From an uncultured Alistipes sp. (GTDB lineage Bacteria > Bacteroidota > Bacteroidia > Bacteroidales > Rikenellaceae), in contig CAJTLJ010000001.1 of NCBI GenBank assembly GCA_910577475.1, forward strand, positions 186,001 through 250,000: DNA of 64,000 nucleotides, written 5' to 3'. This document shows positions 34,523 through 43,510 of the stretch, piece by piece. The translations under genes and the position numbers were made by a program. The first letter of the stretch is position 1; every line of letters begins with the position of its first letter. A model generated the notes under the pieces. It ran no database searches, was not told where the DNA came from, and saw only the letters and a program-made list of their open reading frames with translations.

Positions 34523-34861
34523 TTAATGTTTTTTTAATTGTTTTATTTTCCGGATGTTTTCCTGTTCGATCGTCGGGTGTGATTCGCTCTGCAACCAGTC
34601 GAGAATCTCCTCACGGTTAAAGTAAAGTTTGCGGCCTTTATGCTCCGGTTTGTGGAACGGTATCTTTCGTTCACTTGTGAGCTTATAGACCGTAGAGATA
34701 CTGTACCCTGTAAGCCGGGCAACGTCGGCAACTGTCAGCACCTCTTTGTCCGGAGCGCGGCTCGGAGTTAGATGCCCCATAATTTTGTCGATTGATAAGA
34801 TCTCTTTCAATTGTCCTACCGTCAGCATGGCGATCGGAGTGTCGTCGGTAATGTTATTCAT
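34523..34861 (-). CDS. Excisionase-like helix-turn-helix protein
   Basis: The 112-residue protein has a MerR/Xis-type winged HTH at about residues 40-92: VLTVADVARLTGYSISTVYKLTSERKIPFHKP, then KLYFNREEILDWL. Bacteroidetes integrative elements regularly carry such a protein next to the integrase, where it aids excision or controls replication genes. Here it heads a three-gene run with the DUF6291-like and primase-like genes. Confidence 0.85.
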   Translation of the reverse strand: MNNITDDTPIAMLTVGQLKEILSIDKIMGHLTPSRAPDKEVLTVADVARLTGYSISTVYKLTSERKIPFHKPEHKGRKLYFNREEILDWLQSESHPTIEQENIRKIKQLKKH

Positions 34862-34965
34862 ATTCTTGTAAATAATTTAAAAGTTTACAACCTAATTTAC
34901 CGGCCGAACTATTTAATAGCTCTTAATATTATATAATCCGCTGTTAAACAGCGGATTATATAATA

Positions 34966-35481
34966 TTATTTTTTCCTATATGGGTTCATGTTATGGGAAA
35001 TCTTCATAAATGGCAGGAATATGTTGAATATTAGTAACATATCGACCTTGTTTTGGCTCTTGAATAATTTGTACAGGACATCGTATATATGATAGATCGT
35101 AGCGTTTGAGGGTGCATGAGTTTCTCGGATTATTTGTGTTCGAGAAATTTTGTCCACATTAAAAAAGACGTGGTGGTAGTAGAACATACAATAGCCTATA
35201 TACATCCAAATTCGGAAATCGGCCTTGGATTTGTCGAAGATGCTATTTCTGAATATAGAGAAAGTCCTTCCGCATCTTTTACATAAGCGTAATTTTTCAT
35301 TATTCTTTCTGAAAGGGCCGTTTTGGCAGCTGCCGCAATGCGCGCATCGTCGCTTTTTGGGCTTTGATTCAATATCAAAATCAACACAAGTCTTGGCGTA
35401 CAGTTTTATAAGACTATTTTCGGTGGGGAACCGTTTGATGAACCTTTTATAACTGACAGGCGATGATTGGAAAAAATACAT
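34966..35481 (-). CDS. Transposase-like zinc-ribbon protein without catalytic domain
   Basis: The 171-residue protein carries a CxxC...CxxC ribbon (CAHCGSCQNGPF ... LCKRCGRTFS, residues 46-76). Next come NSIFDKSKADFRIWMYIGYCMF and an HTH-like stretch (ISRTQIIRETHAPSNATIYHIYDVL), the N-terminal layout of IS1595/ISXO2-type transposases. The DDE nuclease domain is absent and the frame ends normally, so it is either a stand-alone DNA-binding protein or a truncated remnant. No inverted repeats bound it. AT-rich. Confidence 0.65.
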   Translation of the reverse strand: MYFFQSSPVSYKRFIKRFPTENSLIKLYAKTCVDFDIESKPKKRRCAHCGSCQNGPFRKNNEKLRLCKRCGRTFSIFRNSIFDKSKADFRIWMYIGYCMFYYHHVFFNVDKISRTQIIRETHAPSNATIYHIYDVLYKLFKSQNKVDMLLIFNIFLPFMKISHNMNPYRKK

Positions 35482-35554
35482 ATTCGGTTGATTTTAAATC
35501 GTATATTTGTGCTAATAGCGTAAAAAGGCGAGCAGAATTAAACCGTGACGGCCG

Positions 35555-36816
35555 TTAGAGCACTTTCGCCGCCTCGTTGATCACGCCGTTGTCGAAGCTG
35601 TCGAGGTATATGTTCGTGGTCTCCAGATCGGTATGGCCGAGCATCTGTGAAATCACCTCGCGCGGGATGTGGTTGCGCTGCAAGGTCATGGCCGCCGTAT
35701 GGCGGGAAACGTAGCTCGTCAGGTGGAAATCGATTCCGAGTTCCTCGGCGAGCAGGCGCAGGTATTTCTGGTATTTGCTGTAACGGGTTCGAATGTGCAT
35801 GTAGAGCCGCTCTCCCGTATAGCCGGAGCGGGTGACGACCGGCAGCAGGAAATCGTCCACGGTCGGTGAGCCCGCTTGCAGGCTCCCGATCAGTTGCCGG
35901 ATTGCGGGCGTGATTTTGATCGAAATCGGTTTGACCCCTTTCTGCCGCTTGATCTTCTGCCGCTTGTAGACGATATAGTCGCCGTCCTCCATCTGTTTGA
36001 TATGGGCGCCATGTCGATGAACGATATGCCGTAACAATAATAGGAGAATAGAAACAGCTTGCGAGCGTATTCGCATTGCGGATTGCTGGCCGTGGTGCTT
36101 TTGAGTTTCGATAACTCGGCGACAGGCAGGTAGCGTTTGGCGGTCGCCTCTTCGAGATTGGAGACCTCGAATCCGCCCCGTCCGAACGGATAGGTCGCCA
36201 CCGAGCCGATGCCCTCCGCATTGGCCCGGTTCAGAATGGCCCGTAACGCCTTGAAATAGAATTTGCGCGTATTGCCGCAACAGCCCCGCTTTTGAAGAAA
36301 CATATCGAATCCCCGGACATAACGCAGGTCGATGTCGGAAAAGAGCCGTTGATCCAGCTTCCGGTCATAGCTTCTCAACATATCCTGCGTCTGCTTATAG
36401 GTTTGGGAATTGCCGATATGTCCCGTCGCGTGCAGTTCCGCGATACGATCGGTGAAATAGGCGTTGAATTTTCCCTGTTTGGAGGTGTTTAGAAAGGCGT
36501 CCTCGAACTGGTTCAGTGTCCAGTCGATACCTTCGATCTCGAAGCGTTCGACGATCTCGCGGGCGCGAACCTTGTACTTCGCCAGCAGCGCATTGTCGGC
36601 TTCGCGTTGTTTATTCTCGGCCTTCTGCTCGGCTCCTTTCAGGTTGCGCAGGATGATGAATTGCTCGCCGGCCTCGTCCCAATATGCGGGATCGGCGTAG
36701 AGATCGAGCGCGATGTATTTGCGTCGCTTGTTTTTGGTGATACACAGCCTGACCGCGTAACGACCGCTGCGGTCGGCCTTGTCGTGGCGACGTGGAAATC
36801 GGATGGAATGTGCCAT
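35555..36816 (-). pseudogene. Tyrosine recombinase (integrase) with one frameshift
   Basis: Two frames together give a complete integrase of about 420 residues. The first, from the ATG at 36816, contains the arm-binding and core-binding domains and runs to YCYGISFIDMA. The second continues HIKQMEDGDYIVYKRQK and carries the catalytic domain with SYVSRHTAAMTL and LGHTDLETTNIYLDSF (nucleophile Tyr). The break is at a GGCGCC (36005-36010), where two extra or one missing base would explain it. The usual Arg I position reads Tyr (CYG), as some Bacteroidetes integrases lack this Arg. The gene would move the element between the two tRNA-Pro repeats. Confidence 0.82.
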
Positions 36817-37267
36817 TCTATCTGCATTCGTGTTGATAAAAAGATGATTGCGCCACCGACATTGCGTTACGAGTTATGAGTTACTTGCAATAGAATGGCA
36901 ACAAACTATCTCAGCACTAATCGTATACGCGGGATTATCGATTCCATTTATACGATTACAGAATAACTCGCACGTGGCATTGCAAAAATAGAACGGCAAT
37001 TAAGGGATTCCAAGTATTTTAAAATTTTGTATCTTGAATTTTGAAATTATATGCTGTTTAATCGCAATATATACAGATAGTTATGTGTTCTTAATTTGCC
37101 GTTGAATCTGAATAATTCGGATGTGTCAATTTTGATTTTGGATGAAAATAATTGCAATTTGTGGATAAAATTATAGTGTGTCGGCTTTTGGCGAATACAT
37201 CCGAAATAATGAATTGAATTAGTATTTTTGTATGGAATGAACAGCCGAAATTTTATAAGGTGTAGAT
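36817..37267. other. AT-rich divergent intergenic region
   Basis: It separates the integrase (-) from the nuclease gene (+). Besides the integrase promoter it holds a plus-strand -7 box TATTTTTG at 37223-37230, 38 bp before the nuclease ATG. No ORF and no strong hairpin were found. Confidence 0.6.
36982..37013 (-). promoter_or_regulatory. Promoter of the integrase
   Basis: The minus-strand -7 box TATTTTTGC (36982-36990) has a TTG at 37011-37013, 20 bp upstream. The leader to the ATG at 36816 is about 160 nt. Confidence 0.7.
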
Positions 37268-38114
37268 ATGAATCCTAATACGGAACATGAGAAGTTTGCC
37301 CAAGAAATTTATCAGGGGTTACTGAACGAAGAAAGTATTAAAGCAATCCAAGTACAGCACAATGTGAAATTGCGCGGTAAATCGGGGCAATTGCATCAGG
37401 TTGATGTCTATTGGGAATATGAACTTGCGGGAGTGAATCATAAAGTTGCAATCGAATGCAAGAATTATAATAAACCGGTCTCTGTGGGTAAGGTTCGGGA
37501 TTTTTATGGCGTTTTATCCGACTTGAATAATGTTAATGGAATTATGGTCACCAAAGTGGGATATCAAAAAGGTGCAAAAGAATTTGCGGCCCACTATGGT
37601 ATTAACCTGAAGGAGTTAAGACTGCCAAATAAAGAGGAAAGCATAATCGGGCGGTTAGAACTTAATCTTAATATATCCATTACACGACGTTTATTCTTAC
37701 TGGATGATGAATGGGCCAAATCCAGCATAAATTTGGAGGGTTATAGGAAATATCTTATTTTTTTTTAGTGGGGATAATGATTGGACAACAACTGATTATT
37801 TCCCTTTAGAAACATTGCCAGACGCTAAAATATGTGATAAAAATGGCATCCCAATTGTGTCTTTTGATAAGCTTGAGGATAAATTGCCGTCCGAAAATAC
37901 AGAACCAGAGTATATTTTCAATTTTGAAGATGCTTATGTCGATACTTGGAATATGGGGCGTGTTAAAATCAAAAAGGTGAAATATGTTTTTATACAGGAA
38001 CGAGAGAAGAAAGTGTTTGATATTGATGCCCGATATTTCATAAAAGCAATTCTAAAAGATGTCTTGAACGGAGAAATAAAAGTTATTGCACCCGGACTGA
38101 AATCTACAAAGTAA
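37268..38114 (+). pseudogene. Mrr-type restriction endonuclease-like gene, frameshifted in a T9 run
   Basis: The first frame (166 residues) holds a PD-(D/E)xK-type core: QVDVYWEYELAG, then VAIECKNYNKPVSVGKVRDFYGVL, as in Mrr-like nucleases that cut foreign or modified DNA. It stops right after nine T (37758-37766). Removing one T joins it to a second frame (SGDNDWTTTDYFPLETLPDAK...) that ends at 38114, giving a protein of about 281 residues. The repeat tract makes phase variation possible; a homopolymer error is equally possible. No methyltransferase is nearby. Strongly AT-rich. Confidence 0.7.
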
Positions 38115-38153
38115 CCCAAAGATTGTTTTAGCAAAAGATTGTCCGGAAATTAT

Positions 38154-38161
38154 TATCTTTG
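38154..38161 (+). promoter_or_regulatory. -7 box upstream of the zeta-toxin-like gene
   Basis: TATCTTTG matches the consensus. The transcript would start at about 38168, inside the 9-bp inverted repeat TTGTCGAGG/CCTCGACAA (38165-38189). Confidence 0.5.
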
Positions 38162-38164
38162 ACC

Positions 38165-38189
38165 TTGTCGAGGTACTCCGCCTCGACAA
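38165..38189 (+). repeat. 9-bp perfect inverted repeat before the toxin-like gene
   Basis: TTGTCGAGG/CCTCGACAA with a 7-nt loop. As DNA it could be an operator; as RNA it would be a 5' hairpin. No T tract follows. Confidence 0.5.
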
Positions 38190-38244
38190 AATGCAAATAA
38201 AATTTGCTTTTATGTGCGGCTTGTTCGTACCTTTGTTACGAAGT

Positions 38245-38822
38245 ATGCCGAAACTCTATATCATAGCGGGTTGCAACGGTGCAGGGAAAATGACTGCATC
38301 TATACCGTGTTGCCCGAAATGCTGGGATGCCGGGAGTTCGTCAATGCCGACGAAATAGCAAAAGGGCTGTCGCCGTTCAACCCCGAAAGCGTGGCGATCG
38401 AGGCAGGACGGTTGATGCTGCAACGAATGGATGATCTTTTGTCCGAAGGCGAGAATTTTGCGTTTGAAACGACGTTGGCGACCCGTTCCTATGTGAAATT
38501 CGTGGAGCGGGCGCAGGCGAAAGGCTATTTTGTGTCGTTGCTCTTCTTTTGGTTGCCGACACCCGAACTGGCCGTCGAGCGTGTTGCGACACGAGTAAGC
38601 GAGGGCGGACACAATATTCCGTCGGATGTGATTCGGCGACGTTACGCGAACGGTATTAAGAATTTAACGACCCTTTATACTCCGATTTGTGACTATTGGA
38701 CAATCTATGATAATAGAGCTGCCGATGGTATTCACAAGGTTGCTTGGGGTGTCAAGGATGAAATAAAAGAGATTGTCGATCCGTTATCTTATCAAAAGAT
38801 CGTAGGCTATGAGCGAGATTGA
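38245..38822 (+). pseudogene. Zeta-toxin-like P-loop kinase gene, damaged
   Basis: The likely start is MPKLYIIAGCNGAGK at 38245, a zeta-toxin/AAA-type P-loop. A missing base near 38299-38301 shifts the frame; the remainder (TVLPEMLGCREFVNADEIAKGL... to the end) lies in the next frame and contains FETTLATRSYVKF and LLFFWLPTPELAVERV, typical of the zeta family. The Walker A Thr is also changed: GAGKM instead of GAGKT or GAGKS. Two independent lesions in the active site argue for true inactivation. Zeta toxins phosphorylate UDP-GlcNAc-type substrates. A 52-residue partner gene overlaps the 3' end. Confidence 0.75.
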
Positions 38823-38967
38823 GATTAAGCAAATGCAGGAGAAAATCGATGCAGGCATTTTGCTTGCCCAAAAGCGTCTGATTGAAAAGACCAAGAAGGA
38901 GGACGGAGAACTGGTTGTCGTGCGCGACGGAAAGGTCGTGCGCATCAAGGCCCGCGATCTGAAATAG
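38809..38967 (+). CDS. 52-residue partner of the zeta-toxin-like gene (putative antitoxin)
   Basis: A short gene overlapping the 3' end of the zeta-like gene by 14 bp. It begins MSEIEIKQMQEKIDAG and ends VRIKARDLK. The protein is charged, with an N-terminal helix and a short beta-like tail (ELVVVRDGKVV). Such small downstream proteins accompany zeta-like toxins in Bacteroidetes, so an antitoxin role is inferred from position and size only. The frame is intact although the toxin frame is not. Confidence 0.6.
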   Translation: MSEIEIKQMQEKIDAGILLAQKRLIEKTKKEDGELVVVRDGKVVRIKARDLK

Positions 38968-39060
38968 GAATTTTGGGTCGGTTGTCCGAATGAATAATCC
39001 CCGGCATTTTTGGATGTCGGGGATTCACTTTTCAATTTTGATCGGGTAGGCGGACGGCGT

Positions 39061-39075
39061 GTGGTACACAAGTGG
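39061..39075 (+). repeat. Subterminal direct repeat, right (candidate integrase arm site)
   Basis: GTGGTACACAAGTGG is identical to 29588-29602 and in the same orientation, followed by AACACGCA where the left copy has TACATAAA. Confidence 0.55.
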
Positions 39076-39199
39076 AACACGCAAAATCGCAACAACTCCC
39101 GATAATGGCAAACTGCAACTCTTTGAGTGCGTGGAAAATCCGCTGGAATATAGTTCGTTAAATTTATTGGAAAAAGTAAAATTTAATTCTGGGGGGGGG

Positions 39200-39234
39200 T
39201 GTCGCAAGTTCGAATCTTGTCATCCCGACTAACC
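39200..39234 (+). repeat. attR: 35-bp direct repeat of the tRNA-Pro 3' end
   Basis: Identical to 29486-29520. The 5' side (TCTGGGGGGGGG) still resembles the anticodon-loop region of the tRNA but no complete tRNA can form. It defines the right border of the element. Confidence 0.92.
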
Positions 39235-39238
39235 AAAA

Positions 39239-39266
39239 GCCTTGATATTCAGCTGAATATCAAGGC
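39239..39266. terminator. Palindromic hairpin beyond attR
   Basis: A 28-bp perfect palindrome (GCCTTGATATTCAG and its complement), followed by CTTTATTC. It is the counterpart of 29526-29551, and lies between attR and the convergent KAP gene. Confidence 0.7.
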
Positions 39267-39299
39267 TTTATTCTTACATCACAAACACCCCTATCCGAC

Positions 39300-40715
39300 T
39301 TATTCTTTCTCGACAATCGGATTCAGCAAATCGATAGCATTCACGATATGACTCCAGTACGCTCCACGATAACGGTCATAATTATAGTTGATAGCCTTAG
39401 CCAATCTAGCATTATCGACATAATCGATATCGAAAGTCAGCTTGATTTCATCCGGAGTCCGCCCCTCCGATATGATCTCCAACGAGCGTCCCGTCCGTTC
39501 AAAACTTTGGGCATAACAATAAAATATCTCCGCCAACCCCCAAAGAGCTGCTTTTTGAGCATATCGAGTCGGCTCCTGAAACATTTCCGTCGGAAATATT
39601 TGAGGAATACGATCCGCTATCTCCTGAACAGAAAGTTGTTTTCTGGTAATTTGGAAATAAAATCGAGGATCGACCGATCTGATATAGACAAGCATGAGCA
39701 TTGACTGAGGAAATACATACTGATTGCAGGCGCATGATGACAGCACCAACCGAGCATGTACAAACAACTTCTCGACCTGCCGCAAGGAAAGATTCTTCGC
39801 CTTGACGATCTCTTTAGCACATTTTAAAAAACGATCCGAATCATCCAGAAATTCAGCATACGGACGACGGTCTATATCTTCAAGAAACAGCTGGAAACCG
39901 AAATATTCATAGAGATATTTGCAATACGATTCGACATCGGGCTCCGGCAGCAGGTATTCTACGTCGATAAACCGGCGCAGATACTCCTCCGCATCAATTA
40001 AGTCGCTGCCATAATGCCCTCGTATTGCATTACATAGCTGCACCTTGTCAATGGACAATACAAAAACGATCCCTTTTATAGAGAAAAAGTGCTTGATCCG
40101 CTCCAAGATCTCGACCGCATAATCCGGACGACATCTATCCAATTCATCCACGATGAAAACGAGCGGCTTATTCGGGACAGACGCCTCAATAAAATCGGAC
40201 AGTTCCTTTTTGAAAGCTACGAGTTTGTTTCTTTTATTTTCATACTCGGCAACTTCTGTCTTGAATATCTCCGCACCTACCTCAAGAACATCTTTAGCGA
40301 CTTCCGCCACTGCCTCTCCGCAGTAATGCTTCACGATCCCTTTGGTTAACGCCGGAATAGCCTTGACGGCAATCTTGCTTCCTATATCCAATATCGAATC
40401 TAACGTTTTGGCGGTCTCGGTCGTCTTCAGCCGTTGCAACTCTCCCAGCAATGCGACCATCGGATCGGATATAAAATCGTTCTCCCAAGCATTGAAATAG
40501 ATCGACTTTATATTCTGCTGTTTCAAATATGCCGCCCACATTTTCACAAATGTGGATTTTCCAGTCCCCCACGCACCGTTAACAGATAAAACGAAGCCAT
40601 CCGCATAATTTTTTACAATCTGCGTCAATATCTCCGCATTGGGTTTGCGGTTCAATCGGCAATTGACAAATGGATTATCCGTAGGAACGGAAAGGTCGGA
40701 ATGTCTGTATTTCAT
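39300..40715 (-). CDS. KAP family P-loop NTPase
   Basis: The 471-residue protein has Walker A VNGAWGTGKSTF (about 45-56) and Walker B LVFIVDELDRCRPDYA (about 205-220). The long insertion between them (115-165) is helical and includes Ala/Val-rich stretches that could contact a membrane. The motif set and FNAWENDF match KAP NTPases, predicted or shown in some cases to act in phage defence. The gene stands alone, 65 bp outside attR, with its own -7 box. More AT-rich than the flanking groESL, so probably acquired. Confidence 0.85.
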   Translation of the reverse strand: MKYRHSDLSVPTDNPFVNCRLNRKPNAEILTQIVKNYADGFVLSVNGAWGTGKSTFVKMWAAYLKQQNIKSIYFNAWENDFISDPMVALLGELQRLKTTETAKTLDSILDIGSKIAVKAIPALTKGIVKHYCGEAVAEVAKDVLEVGAEIFKTEVAEYENKRNKLVAFKKELSDFIEASVPNKPLVFIVDELDRCRPDYAVEILERIKHFFSIKGIVFVLSIDKVQLCNAIRGHYGSDLIDAEEYLRRFIDVEYLLPEPDVESYCKYLYEYFGFQLFLEDIDRRPYAEFLDDSDRFLKCAKEIVKAKNLSLRQVEKLFVHARLVLSSCACNQYVFPQSMLMLVYIRSVDPRFYFQITRKQLSVQEIADRIPQIFPTEMFQEPTRYAQKAALWGLAEIFYCYAQSFERTGRSLEIISEGRTPDEIKLTFDIDYVDNARLAKAINYNYDRYRGAYWSHIVNAIDLLNPIVEKE

Positions 40716-40733
40716 ATTGCATCATATTTTAAA

Positions 40734-40741
40734 CAAAGATA
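40734..40741 (-). promoter_or_regulatory. -7 box of the KAP gene
   Basis: The minus-strand TATCTTTG lies 18 bp upstream of the ATG. No convincing -33 element at 19-21 bp. Confidence 0.5.
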
Positions 40742-40877
40742 ATGGAATATATTGCAACTTAACATGTTTTTTTAAAAAAAATACCTGAGAAATTGATAGC
40801 ATGGCATCTCCCTTACGGTTTGAGCAACAACGAAAATGCGGAAAAAGCGTCCAGAAAATCTGAACGCTTTTTAAGGG

Positions 40878-40952
40878 GGTGGAAGATGGGATTCGAACCC
40901 ACGACCTTCGGAACCACAATCCGTCACTCTAACCGACTGAGCTACATCCACC
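40878..40952 (-). tRNA. tRNA-His (GTG anticodon)
   Basis: On the minus strand it starts GGTGGATGTAGCTCAGTCGG at 40952. The first G is the G-1 typical of tRNA-His and faces discriminator C73. The anticodon loop TTGTGGT gives GTG. The T arm is GGGTTCGAATCCC. One T-T mismatch in the acceptor and one A-A next to the anticodon stem are seen. Confidence 0.93.
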
Positions 40953-40979
40953 ATATCGATCGGCTTCGCCAACCGAGGT

Positions 40980-41012
40980 GCAAATGTAAGGCATTTTTTC
41001 GTTCCGTGCAAA
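40980..41012 (-). promoter_or_regulatory. Promoter of tRNA-His
   Basis: The minus-strand -7 box TACATTTGC (40980-40988) has a TTTG at 41009-41012, 20 bp upstream. Confidence 0.8.
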
Positions 41013-41116
41013 AAAATCGCAAGAAAAATGAACCGAACAGGCGAAAAATGACAAAATGTCAGGCTTCGCGCGGGATTTCTGACAGAAAATCCTGCCAAAA
41101 GGACCGATAAACCGTT

Positions 41117-41131
41117 TGGCATATCTCTTGA
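41117..41131 (+). promoter_or_regulatory. Possible sigma-54 type promoter upstream of groES
   Basis: TGGCAT-N5-TTGA fits the -24/-12 layout (TGGCAC-N5-TTGC) with two mismatches. It lies 82 bp upstream of groES. No CIRCE element (TTAGCACTC inverted repeat) and no clear TAnnTTTG box are seen in this gap. An NtrC-family gene exists in the window at 23.1 kb. Chance match is possible. Confidence 0.35.
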
Positions 41132-41212
41132 TAAAATGGGAGGTGTCGGCTCTCGTAAGAACCACACAGCGAACAGAAAAGAGATATTCAACAATAACTA
41201 AAAAGAAAAGCT

Positions 41213-41482
41213 ATGAACGTAAAACCGTTAGCAGACCGGGTGTTGATCCTGCCCAACCCCGCAGAGGAGAAGACCGCAGGAGGTCTGTTCATTCCCGACA
41301 CCGCCAAGGAGAAGCCGCTGGCAGGCAAGGTAATCGCCGCAGGTCCCGGCACCTCGGAGGTGAAGATGGAGGTAAAGGCCGGCGATCAGGTGCTCTACGG
41401 CAAGTATGCCGGCACGGAGATTCAGATCGATGGGGTGGACTACCTCATCATGAAGCAGAGCGACATTCTGGCAATCATCTAA
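41213..41482 (+). CDS. groES: Co-chaperonin GroES
   Basis: GroES caps the GroEL folding chamber. The 89-residue protein shows the family opening NVKPLADRVLILPNPAEEKT, the mobile loop with GGLFIPDTAKEKP, and the end YLIMKQSDILAII. It precedes groEL by 27 bp in the normal order. Confidence 0.99.
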   Translation: MNVKPLADRVLILPNPAEEKTAGGLFIPDTAKEKPLAGKVIAAGPGTSEVKMEVKAGDQVLYGKYAGTEIQIDGVDYLIMKQSDILAII

Positions 41483-41509
41483 TTCGAAACTTTTCAAGCG
41501 TAAACGACA

Positions 41510-43141
<1,632 letters not shown>

Positions 43142-43183
43142 TGAATTCCGATTTATAAGCGGTCTCTTCCGCACATCATTCGC

Positions 43184-43227
43184 GCGGGGTGAATGGGACG
43201 TACGCAAGTACTACCCATCCACCCCGC
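43184..43227 (+). repeat. Long hairpin with GCAA loop after groEL
   Basis: The stem GCGGGGTG.ATGGG..GTAC pairs with GTAC..CCCAT.CACCCCGC around a GCAA tetraloop (GNRA type). No T tract follows, so it may stabilise the groESL 3' end or act as a Rho-type/processing signal rather than a classical terminator. Confidence 0.6.
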
Positions 43228-43244
43228 TCTTCGTGATGCACGAA

Positions 43245-43350
43245 ATAGCCTCGCCTAAAATCAAAATTCACACATCCGGTTTAACAAAATCTATCCCGAG
43301 ATCATTCGAAATTTTTCTCGCGAAGATAGCCACGCCTAAAATCAGAATTC
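43245..43350. repeat. Imperfect direct repeat after groEL
   Basis: Two 25-bp copies (43245-43269 and 43326-43350, 23 of 25 identical, starting ATAGCC) are 81 bp apart. Confidence 0.6.
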
Positions 43351-43360
43351 GATCAATACG

Positions 43361-43391
43361 TCATCCCGAGCGAAGTCGGGGGATCTCGACG
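43361..43391. repeat. REP-like palindromic element
   Basis: CATCCCGAGCGAAGTCGGG followed by GGATCTCGACG is a REP-like intergenic repeat of the sort common in many bacteria. The core CCCGA/TCGGG can form a hairpin. Confidence 0.55.
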
Positions 43392-43457
43392 TATCACGGC
43401 GCACGCCCATCGGAAGCCGCAAGATTACCCATCCCGAACAGAACCGGCGTATATAAT

Positions 43458-43491
43458 AAGGAGCTGTCCGAAATTCATCGGACAGCTCCTT
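43458..43491. terminator. Terminator-like hairpin before the anti-sigma gene
   Basis: A perfect 14-bp stem (AAGGAGCTGTCCGA and complement) with a 6-nt loop. The minus-strand tail is TTATTATAT, so it probably ends the ECF/anti-sigma transcript. Confidence 0.75.
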
Positions 43492-43510
43492 GTCGTATTT
43501 CGGCCGAAGA

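Larger units (their letters stand above)
29515..39234. mobile_element. tRNA-Pro-integrated element, about 9.7 kb
   Basis: It is bounded by 35-bp direct repeats of the tRNA-Pro 3' end. It carries a tyrosine integrase, an Xis-like HTH protein, a DUF6291-like protein and a primase-like protein, a layout known from integrative elements and phage satellites. There is no relaxase, T4SS gene or phage structural gene, so it would need a helper to move between cells. Several cargo genes are clearly more AT-rich than the host. The integrase, the nuclease gene and the zeta-like gene are each frameshifted in this sequence, so the element may be decaying. Confidence 0.88.
38968..39299. other. Right end of the element and flank
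   Basis: It contains the subterminal repeat at 39061-39075, a run of nine G at 39191-39199, attR (39200-39234) and a palindromic hairpin (39239-39266). No ORF worth reporting. Confidence 0.7.

Noticed and set aside
41113..41212. CIRCE element before groES
   Set aside because: No TTAGCACTC inverted repeat is present.
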